From: Candidatus Schekmanbacteria bacterium
GTDB lineage: Bacteria; CSSED10-310; JACPHN01
DNA length: 12,773 nt
NCBI GenBank assembly: GCA_016188575.1
Contig: JACPHN010000053.1
Location: forward strand, 1 to 12,773
Direction: 5' to 3'
In this document: piece after piece, positions 8,601-12,773 of the stretch
Layout: each line of letters opens with the position of its first letter
Numbering within the stretch: the first letter of the stretch is position 1
Position numbers and translations under genes: made by a program
The notes under the pieces: model-generated
What the model saw: the letters and a program-made list of their open reading frames with translations, nothing else
Told to the model about the DNA's origin: nothing
Database searches by the model: none

Positions 8601-9184
8601 CAATTCAAGAGCACACGGAAGCGGGAAGTGGCTTTCGCATCGCGTCACAGGACTTGGAGATTCGCGGCGGGGGAGCGCTGCTCGGTCACGAGCAGAGTGG
8701 TCACGTCGACGAAGTGGGCTACGAAATGTATCTGGAGCTCATTCAGGACGCGGTTCGCGAGGTGCGAGGCGAGGTTGCGGAGGAGCGGTTGGAGCCGACG
8801 GTGAAGCTGTCGGAGAGCGCATTTCTGCCGTCGACCTATATCCCGGAAATGTCCGCGCGGCTCAGCGCCTACCGGGAGCTCGGCGGGACGCGCACCGACG
8901 CGGAGCTGGCGGAGACGGTGGCCGCGCTCGAGGACCGCTACGGAAAGCTGCCGCCCGAGGCCTGTGCCTTGGTGGCGGTCGTGCGGCTGAAGAACCTGGC
9001 GCGGGAGCTCAAGATCTTGAAGGTCGAGCAGGCCGGCGGTACTATTGGCCTACAGTTTTCCGGAGCCGCCGCGCGCCTCTCGCTCACCCTGGCCGAAAAA
9101 GACCCGCGTCTCCCACTCGGGGAGCAGGTGTGGGAGCTCGTTGCTTCTGCCGCTGCCCGGGGGGACATCCCACCGCCGGGCTGA
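5663..9184 (+). CDS. mfd: Transcription-repair coupling factor Mfd
   Basis: Mfd is an ATP-driven translocase that removes stalled RNA polymerase and recruits UvrA. From GTG 5663 it has 1173 residues, close to E. coli Mfd (1148). In order: a UvrB-like N-terminal region (LPYDELPPSMDRIGQRH; RGGIVDIFPAG), an RNA-polymerase-interaction domain of CarD type (VHVDHGIGRYEGL to KLYVPVDKLELI), the WGKTKSKVRK linker, then the RecG-like motor with Walker A GDAGFGKT (676-683), DEEHRFGV (777-784), ATPIPRTLHMSLLGLRD and QLRGRVGR (946-953), and the C-terminal TRCF domain. All helicase motifs are intact. A TTG at 5603 would add 20 residues unlike the family and has its AGGA only 2 bases away; GTG 5663 has AAGG about 10 bases upstream. 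The choice of start is uncertain. Confidence 0.96.
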   Translation: MTLLRSNPARTVARLLELCARTPAYSSVVAQLEAGETDLSVHGTWGLFSALVIDSLRRRSTAPMLVVCATEAATSLLLRNLSTLAQPQSAPTDTEDGNPRYRPNELIDEAGGAPKIYASFPSTDVLPYDELPPSMDRIGQRHKVLHGLATGRQPAVVASVDALLSRVLPRDLLASSVIDLELFQEIDRDDLLGRLHRLGYRRTAMVHDPGEMALRGGIVDIFPAGARNPLRLELFGDQLESLREFDIGSQRSLVTLMHARVFPTRDIVYVPELKKEARRNLLRLARNEGRDPAAIEPIQERFDRMEYFPGIERYFSVLCPASATLFNYLADESTIVVCDWDRVRKRLQEQDEVVARESQAVRSEGALVPGPAELFMDAAELAAQLESRRTIRTTLFDLERDRRAHHVTCDLRSVPVYKGKLDTLLALLPEKLAAGRTVFLLANAQAELNLLSERLREPAMRELLPDEMLGDRLVIDLLDLTEGVEIPDADAVIITERELFGEHEPQRRRRRPSPEALLQQLNELHPNDYAVHVDHGIGRYEGLVELCVDGIREDYVLLRYADNHKLYVPVDKLELIKRYRSAEAGAEIQLDRLGGKNWGKTKSKVRKELRDLAEELLRTSARRAAATGFAFDEDDHLQRELEATFPYRETRDQLAAIEDVKADLMSLKPMDRLVCGDAGFGKTEVALRAAFKVASQGKQVAFICPTTILAQQHYETLTERFASFPMRIALLSRFQSPGELRSAVRDLAAGNVDIAVGTHRLLQADVSFRSLGLVVIDEEHRFGVGHKEKLKQLRATVDVLALTATPIPRTLHMSLLGLRDISVIQTPPADRLPIHTRIAEFSPELVREATMAELDRAGQVFFVHNRVQSIDAVAAYLGRLIPEAKIAVAHGQMRSADLERVMLEFYRRRHNVLVCTSIIESGLDVPLANTILINRADRFGLAQLYQLRGRVGREKRKAYAYLLVSGHDALTEVSQKRLKAIQEHTEAGSGFRIASQDLEIRGGGALLGHEQSGHVDEVGYEMYLELIQDAVREVRGEVAEERLEPTVKLSESAFLPSTYIPEMSARLSAYRELGGTRTDAELAETVAALEDRYGKLPPEACALVAVVRLKNLARELKILKVEQAGGTIGLQFSGAAARLSLTLAEKDPRLPLGEQVWELVASAAARGDIPPPG

Positions 9185-9230
9185 GGGCCGATGAGAGTAA
9201 CTCGCGGACTTAAATGAAGGCACAGCCCGC

Positions 9231-10247
9231 ATGGGCAGCACGTCACATCAGCCAGCTTCCGCGCCGGTCGCCGCCGTCTCGGCCGTGTGCGGAGCGCTGC
9301 TCTTGCTGGCCGCCACCGCGTGCGATGGAACCTTTTTTGCCGACGACGTCATCGTCGCCAAAGTCGGCGACGCGACGCTGACTCTCGCCGCATTCGAGGA
9401 GCTCTACGCGTCGTATGAAGCCATCGTGACCGCCGAGCTCGGGGCCCCAGGGAAGGCGGGCATCGATTCTCGCCGCCGATTCTTCCTGCAGGACTGGGCG
9501 TTACGACAGCTCTTCGAGGAAGAGGGGCGGCGTCTCGGCCTGGTGCCCTCCGACGCCGACGTTCGTCGCGCCGAACGCGGGATTCGCCGCATGTTCCTAC
9601 CCGGCGAGTACCAGCGCGTACTGGCAGAGCGGAATATCGACGGAGCCATTGCGGGACGGCGGCTCGCGGAGGATCTCGCCGCGATCAAGGTCATCGCCGC
9701 CCGCATTTCGGTGCCCCAGGTGGATGAATCCGAGATCGCCGCATACTACGAGGAAAACCGGCAGCAGTTCGAGCGGCCCGCTGAGGTCGATGTGCAGCAC
9801 ATGATCCTGACCTCGGAGGAAACCGCCAAGGATATCGCGCGGCGTCTTGCCAAAGGGGAGCCCTTTGCTCAGCTCGCGCTGGCTTATGGTCAACCCGGTT
9901 CCCTGTCGCTCGGGCTCGAGGGGGGCATCTACTCGCTCGCCGCGCGCGATCTCCCGGCACCGTTGCAGGCGGAAATAGCGCACTTGCGAGATGGCGAAGT
10001 GAGCGCCCCGGTGCCGCTGGATGAAGAGTTTCACGTGCTCCGGCTCGTCGCTCGCCGCCCCGCGGGTCTCTACGAGCTAGCTGAGGTGCGTACCGTGATT
10101 GCCACGAGCCTCGGCAGAAAACGGCTCGCGCAAGCGTACGCGACGCTTGTCGTCGAGCTGCGGCAGCGCGCCAACCCTTATGAGCTCTACTACGACCGTA
10201 TCCCTCTGCTCGAAGAGCGCGATCAGAAAGACCTGGAAGTGCCATGA
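9231..10247 (+). CDS. Exported parvulin-type peptidyl-prolyl isomerase, possible lipoprotein
   Basis: The product has 338 residues. The N-terminus is a signal sequence with a hydrophobic core (VCGALLLLAATAC, 19-31). Cys31 could be lipidated, though Ala at -3 is not the ideal lipobox residue. A SurA_N-like helical region follows (VIVAKVGDATLTLAAFEELY onward). A parvulin rotamase domain starts at VDVQHMIL, about residue 184, and continues through GEPFAQLALAYG, GLEGGIYSL and FHVLRLV. It probably assists folding of secreted or outer-membrane proteins in the periplasm. The gene starts 46 bases after mfd, with only a weak AAGG upstream, and overlaps the next PPIase gene by four bases (ATGA, 10244-10247). 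Two adjacent PPIase genes after mfd suggest paired chaperones. The family assignment is firm; the lipidation is not. Confidence 0.88.
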   Translation: MGSTSHQPASAPVAAVSAVCGALLLLAATACDGTFFADDVIVAKVGDATLTLAAFEELYASYEAIVTAELGAPGKAGIDSRRRFFLQDWALRQLFEEEGRRLGLVPSDADVRRAERGIRRMFLPGEYQRVLAERNIDGAIAGRRLAEDLAAIKVIAARISVPQVDESEIAAYYEENRQQFERPAEVDVQHMILTSEETAKDIARRLAKGEPFAQLALAYGQPGSLSLGLEGGIYSLAARDLPAPLQAEIAHLRDGEVSAPVPLDEEFHVLRLVARRPAGLYELAEVRTVIATSLGRKRLAQAYATLVVELRQRANPYELYYDRIPLLEERDQKDLEVP

Positions 10248-11383
10248 CCATACCGCCAGCCGCATCGGCTCGACCGCAGCGTCCCTCGCTCCTTCGCCCG
10301 CTCCTTGTGTGCACTGCCACCGTCATGCTCCTCGGCGGCGGCTCCGCGGTCGCCCGCGTCCTGGACCGGATCATCGCGCAGGTGAACGACAGAATTATCA
10401 CGCTAAGTGAGCTTCACGAGCGACTTGCGCCCGCCGTATATGAGCTGAGGAGGCAGTACGAGGGGGAGAAGTTCCAGGCGGAGCTGCAAAAGGTCCGCGC
10501 CGGGTTGCTGAATACCATGGTCGACGAGATCCTGCTGCTGCAGCACGCGGACGAAATGGGCATCGCGATCGAGGAGCAAGCGCTTGCCGCCGCTATTGCG
10601 GAGGTCAAGGATCGCGCCGGAATTGCCACCGACGAGGAGCTGTCGCAGGCGCTCACCGCGGAGGGGATGAACCTTGCGACATACCGGGCACACCTTCGCG
10701 ATCAGCTCAAGGTGATGCGCGTCATTGGCGTCGAGGTGCGCTCGAAGATCGATATCCTGGATTCTGAGATCACCGCGCGCTACGAAGAAACCAAGGAGAC
10801 CGAGTTTGTCGTCCCGGAGCGCGTTTCCGTCTGGCAGATTCTGCGCAAGCTTCCACCCGAGGCCACGCCGGAGCAGATTGACGAGGCTCGCAAAGCGTCG
10901 ACCGAGGTCCTTGCGAAGCTCAAAGACGCTCTGAGCGGTGTCACCGACTTTGCATCGCGCGCGCAAGCTTTTGCCGCCCTTGCCAAAAGCTATTCAGAGG
11001 AACCCGCGGGGCAGGAAGGCGGCGATATTGGCTCGTTCGCGCGCGGGCAGATGGTCGCGGAGCTGGAGAAGGTCGCCTTTGCTCTGGAGGTTGGCGGCTA
11101 CTCGGAGCCCGTGCAGACCGAGTTCGGTTTTCACATCGTCTTTGTCGCTGCGCACTCCGCGACGAGCTACCGGCCTCTGGACGAGGTGCGGGACGCGATT
11201 TCCGATGCTTTGTTCAAGGAGAGGTTTGACGCGGCCCGGCGAGATTACATCGCCCGCCTCAGAGATCGCGCGTACGTCAGCGTTCTTGGGACCGCGGGTG
11301 AAGCCACTGAGAGCTCTGTTGATGCGAACGCCGGTGCGGGAAAGAGCGCTGGCGCGGCAGAGTCGGCGCAAGAGGAGAAGTGA
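10244..11383 (+). CDS. surA: SurA-like periplasmic chaperone and peptidyl-prolyl isomerase
   Basis: The product has 379 residues. A signal peptide (about 1-37; core LLVCTATVMLLGG, cleavage probably after AVA) precedes the SurA N-terminal chaperone domain, whose start VLDRIIAQVNDRIIT (39-53) is highly characteristic. One parvulin domain follows, from VSVWQIL through FAALAKSYSEEPAGQEGGDIGSF and FGFHIVFV. E. coli SurA has two parvulin domains; this one has a single domain, a common arrangement outside the Gammaproteobacteria. The C-terminal 30 or so residues are low-complexity Ala, Gly, Ser and Glu. SurA-type proteins escort outer-membrane proteins across the periplasm. The start overlaps the preceding PPIase stop by four bases. 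The gene symbol is by analogy; one-domain members also resemble the wider SurA/PrsA/PpiC families. Confidence 0.9.
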   Translation: MTIPPAASARPQRPSLLRPLLVCTATVMLLGGGSAVARVLDRIIAQVNDRIITLSELHERLAPAVYELRRQYEGEKFQAELQKVRAGLLNTMVDEILLLQHADEMGIAIEEQALAAAIAEVKDRAGIATDEELSQALTAEGMNLATYRAHLRDQLKVMRVIGVEVRSKIDILDSEITARYEETKETEFVVPERVSVWQILRKLPPEATPEQIDEARKASTEVLAKLKDALSGVTDFASRAQAFAALAKSYSEEPAGQEGGDIGSFARGQMVAELEKVAFALEVGGYSEPVQTEFGFHIVFVAAHSATSYRPLDEVRDAISDALFKERFDAARRDYIARLRDRAYVSVLGTAGEATESSVDANAGAGKSAGAAESAQEEK

Positions 11384-11384
11384 A

Positions 11385-11849
11385 GTGGAGCTACTGGACC
11401 TGGGCAAATTGGAGCGCATGCTGCGCAGCGTGTTGGGCACCGTACAGGAAATTCTCGAAGGGCTCGTGGAAAAGGGCAAACAAGCTCAGGCCGGGGCGTC
11501 TCCGTCACCAGAGCAGGTCGTCGCGCAGCCCGGAACGTCGGGCGCGGCCCGCGAGGCGGACGCGTTCGCGGGGCCACCAGCCCCGGCCGAGGAGGCCTCG
11601 CCGGCCGCTGATGTCGGCAGCGCTGCAGGTCCGCATACTGCGGACCTCGAAACGACCTTCGCCCCTGCCGCCTCTGACGATCTCGCGGCGCGCCTGACTG
11701 CTGCGATCGCCGCTCAGCCTGGCTTCACCTTGCCGCAGCTCGGTGCGGTGCTCGATCTCAAGTGGCAGTCACTGACTTCTCTTGCCCGGGAGCTCCTGGA
11801 CGCGGGTCGGATTCGGAAGGACGGGAACCGGTACTTTCCGGTGGCCTGA
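11385..11849 (+). CDS. Small protein with possible winged-helix C-terminal domain
   Basis: The product has 154 residues and starts at GTG 11385, just after the SurA-like stop. AGGAG at 11373-11377, 7 bases upstream, supports this start; the same frame is open far upstream but only as a shadow of the SurA-like gene. Residues 1-32 (LLDLGKLERMLRSVLGTVQEI) form a predicted amphipathic helix. Residues about 33-96 are a Pro/Ala/Gly-rich linker. Residues 97-154 contain helix-turn-helix-like spacing (FTLPQLGAVLDLKWQSLTSL, then ARELLDAGRIRKDGNRYFPV), which resembles a winged-helix domain ending in its wing hairpin. It could bind DNA or be a protein-interaction domain. The position at the end of the mfd-PPIase-surA run suggests co-transcription but does not reveal the role. 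I do not know the family. Confidence 0.75.
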   Translation: MELLDLGKLERMLRSVLGTVQEILEGLVEKGKQAQAGASPSPEQVVAQPGTSGAAREADAFAGPPAPAEEASPAADVGSAAGPHTADLETTFAPAASDDLAARLTAAIAAQPGFTLPQLGAVLDLKWQSLTSLARELLDAGRIRKDGNRYFPVA

Positions 11850-11920
11850 GCCGCTCGTTCTGGCGCCCTGCCGGCATCGCGAAGACCCCACCTCACCTCC
11901 CCCCGCAAGTATCTGTTCAC

Positions 11921-11947
11921 CCCTCCCCCCGCTTCGCGGGTGGAGGG
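11921..11947. repeat. Strong GC hairpin after the last operon gene
   Basis: CCCTCC (11921-11926) pairs with GGAGGG (11942-11947), and CCCGC (11928-11932) with GCGGG (11936-11940). One C/T mismatch separates the two stems and the loop is TTC. It lies about 70 bases after the stop at 11849. There is no T-tract, so it is not a textbook intrinsic terminator. It resembles the pyrimidine-strand/purine-strand palindromes often repeated between genes in GC-rich genomes, and may still act as a 3' stabiliser or weak terminator. Confidence 0.5.
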
Positions 11948-12070
11948 CGGGATGGGGGGGCCGCATGCTACGCGCTTTGCGCTCGCCAGGGTGTAAGGAC
12001 CCGTAACGAAATAGCTGTGTCAAGCACCGAGGCCGAGCGAGAGGGCCGCTGGCGAGGAACGACGACGAAG

Positions 12071-12090
12071 CGTATCAATGGAGCGATACG
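12071..12090. repeat. Inverted repeat CGTATC/GATACG
   Basis: A perfect 6-base inverted repeat (12071-12076 and 12085-12090) with an 8-base loop, in non-coding DNA. It is the first of several closely spaced stems reaching to about 12174. Confidence 0.4.
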
Positions 12091-12108
12091 GTGAGGAGGA
12101 GAGACGAA

Positions 12109-12130
12109 GCCGGCGGCCTTCGCAGCCGGC
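12109..12130. repeat. GCCGGC hairpin
   Basis: GCCGGC at 12109-12114 pairs with GCCGGC at 12125-12130. After one mismatch, an inner GC/GC extension closes on the loop CTTC. There is no T-tract, and it sits among the other short stems of this intergenic stretch. Confidence 0.4.
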
Positions 12131-12399
12131 CGAATGCAACAGTTGTTTCGTTGCGGGTCCGAAGGCACATTCGGCCGACGCCCGCAAGCGGGGGCAGGCA
12201 GGGAGGCGCTGTCGCATCGACGTCTCGCGGCGGTGGATTCAGGTGGACCGCGTCGCTCGCAAATCGCGGCCAATCTCGCTATCCTAATCCTGTTGTCCGA
12301 ATTTGCGTATTCCGAAGCCAATCGCGGCTTCCTGGACCCCAATGCTTTCCGCCGGCTTGCCTGCCACAAGTCGCAGAGGTGCAGGGACGGTCAACTACC

Positions 12400-12427
12400 C
12401 CGGCCTGAAGGCCGGAGCTTGCTCCGG
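12400..12427. repeat. Two mutually exclusive hairpins at the likely left element end
   Basis: CCGGCC-TGAA-GGCCGG (12400-12415) and CCGGAG-CTTG-CTCCGG (12412-12427) share CCGG at 12412-12415, so only one can form at a time. The preceding TCAACTACCCC resembles the hairpin-bearing ends of IS200/IS605-family elements bound by TnpA transposases. It may mark the left end of the iscB element, be the first omega-RNA stem, or both. Confidence 0.5.
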
Positions 12428-12704
12428 AGGAAGGTCGTAGGCCGCGAGGCTTGCATGTTGACCAGACCAAATTGTTGAGATTGGCAATCGTTGAAACAGA
12501 TGCGTTGGATAATCAGCAGAAGTAACACTCCGAGGTGCTTCCTCAGCCTCGGACCCTGTAAGTGCGCATTGCAGACAAACCGTAGGGTCGGGGCGAAACG
12601 GATGTGCACAGACGGCTGCTGTTCAACAGGGTCGAGGGGAGACCGTCGAGCAAGCCAGCTTGGCGGCGTCACAAGCCCTTTACGGGGACCTCTTCGGCGG
12701 TATT

Positions 12705-12709
12705 GGAGG
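12705..12709 (+). promoter_or_regulatory. Shine-Dalgarno site of iscB, inside an RNA stem
   Basis: GGAGG lies 5 bases before the ATG at 12715. Four of its bases are part of GAGGTC (12706-12711), which is perfectly complementary to GACCTC (12687-12692). Folding of the RNA 3' end would hide the site, so omega-RNA formation and translation of iscB may compete. Confidence 0.65.
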
Positions 12710-12714
12710 TCACG

Positions 12715-12773
12715 ATGGTTTTTGTGTTAGACAAGCGCAAACGACCGCTGACGCCGTGCGCCGAAGGGCGGGC
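12715..12773 (+). CDS. iscB: IscB-type RNA-guided nuclease, N-terminus only (cut by window edge)
   Basis: Nineteen complete codons are visible before the window ends: MVFVLDKRKRPLTPCAEGR. This is the hallmark start of the RRXRR/PLMP domain of IscB proteins, in which V(F/Y)VLDK is followed by a short basic stretch and a P-L-x-P motif (here PLTP, residues 11-14; PLMP is commoner). IscB is the OMEGA nuclease related to Cas9: a split RuvC domain interrupted by a bridge helix and an HNH domain, guided by an omega RNA to cut DNA. None of those domains can be seen here, so it is not known whether the protein is complete, catalytically intact or an HNH-less relative (IsrB). GGAGG 5 bases upstream supports the start, and the structured non-coding stretch before it supports the identity. 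Confidence 0.82.
   Translation, partial: MVFVLDKRKRPLTPCAEGR

Larger units (their letters stand above)
11850..12390. other. Long intergenic region with many short hairpins, no gene seen
   Basis: About 540 bases with no coding frame I trust: the open frames overlap heavily, lack ribosome sites and are rich in Arg, Gly and Pro. It holds a large GC hairpin (11921-11947), a G-rich run just after it, and between 12071 and 12174 a succession of short stems: CGTATC/GATACG, GCCGGC/GCCGGC, GCAAC/GTTGC and CCGAA/TTCGG. These could be repetitive extragenic palindromes or an uncharacterised structured RNA. The left end of the IscB-associated element probably lies near its right edge. Confidence 0.5.
12391..12714 (+). 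ncRNA. Omega RNA (HEARO RNA) of an IscB locus
   Basis: In IscB (OMEGA) loci a structured guide RNA is encoded directly upstream of iscB, ending at or near its start. This gene-free stretch is in that position and is dense in stems: CCGGCC/GGCCGG (12400-12415); GCC/GGC with a GCGA tetraloop (12441-12450); TCCGAGG/CCTCGGA (12529-12553); long-range GACCCT/AGGGTC (12552-12557 with 12584-12589); GACGG/CCGTC (12611-12615 with 12643-12647) enclosing CTGT/ACAG; GCCA/TGGC (12654-12664); and GACCTC/GAGGTC (12687-12711), which covers the iscB ribosome site. The left limit is uncertain: TCAACTACCCC at 12391 before the first hairpin looks like an IS200/IS605-type end, and the guide would then come from bases just left of it. 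The RNA call rests on position and structure, not a covariance match. Confidence 0.72.

Noticed and set aside
8404-9213. 269-residue open frame on the + strand in another frame
   Set aside because: It is an out-of-frame shadow of the mfd 3' end, rich in Arg and Gly with no recognisable domain.
10938-11384. Upstream extension of the 11385 gene into the SurA-like gene
   Set aside because: This part of the frame is a shadow of the parvulin domain, and AGGAG plus GTG at 11385 give a well-supported start.
11921-11947. Intrinsic terminator of the mfd-surA run
   Set aside because: The stem is strong but no T-tract follows on the + strand, so it is listed only as a hairpin repeat.
12391-12427. Right end of a minus-strand TnpB element
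   Set aside because: The reverse complement (GGGGTAGTTGA after a hairpin) does resemble tnpB right ends, but no tnpB frame is seen on the minus strand to its right, and the + strand carries iscB there. It cannot be excluded without more flanking sequence.
12091-12478. Overlapping frames of 60-130 residues on both strands between 12000 and 12700
   Set aside because: They have no ribosome sites, carry shuffled Arg/Gly/Pro-rich sequence, and overlap the structured stretch explained better by non-coding RNA.
1-12773. CRISPR array, tRNA or rRNA genes
   Set aside because: I saw no regularly spaced direct repeats, no tRNA cloverleaf landmarks and no rRNA-like conserved blocks on either strand by reading.

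Overview
This is GC-rich DNA from a Gram-negative bacterium. Three things point to an outer membrane: a heptose-activation enzyme for lipopolysaccharide, a SurA-like periplasmic chaperone, and a probable exported or lipoprotein prolyl isomerase. The run mfd, PPIase, surA-like gene, together with an FHA membrane protein and an orphan RHS cassette, resembles deltaproteobacterial-type lineages (Myxococcota, Desulfobacterota, Binatota). That placement is an inference; there is no rRNA or other marker in the window.

Layout. Positions 1-318 hold no recognisable gene. Positions 319-1164 are an orphan 3' piece of an RHS gene: the last part of the RHS core joined to a C-terminal domain with an HExxH metallopeptidase motif, probably a polymorphic toxin. 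An AT-richer stretch follows (1183-1801) with two overlapping reading frames that may be an immunity gene, possibly broken by a frameshift at a run of seven A. A promoter-like site near 1962-1990 precedes a compact block of poorly characterised genes: a small helical protein (2044-2364), an amidohydrolase-2 relative lacking several usual metal ligands (2376-3257), and a membrane-anchored FHA protein (3254-4645).

From 4662 to 11849 is an ordinary housekeeping block, all on the + strand and tightly packed: a CoA-binding Rossmann protein, a stand-alone D-glycero-beta-D-manno-heptose 1-phosphate adenylyltransferase, the transcription-repair coupling factor Mfd, two periplasmic parvulin-type PPIases (the second SurA-like), and a small protein with a possible winged-helix C-terminus. 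Several neighbours overlap or nearly touch, so much of 2044-11849 may be co-transcribed.

From 11850 to the right edge no conventional gene is visible until the last 59 bases. Those bases encode the N-terminus of an IscB-type (RRXRR/PLMP-domain) RNA-guided nuclease with a good Shine-Dalgarno site. The roughly 320 bases in front of it are dense in short stems, lie in the right place, and end in a stem covering that Shine-Dalgarno site. This fits an omega RNA (HEARO RNA). The window is therefore cut through an OMEGA (IscB plus omega RNA) locus: the RNA is here, and almost all of the protein lies beyond the right edge. This is the most interesting feature of the window.
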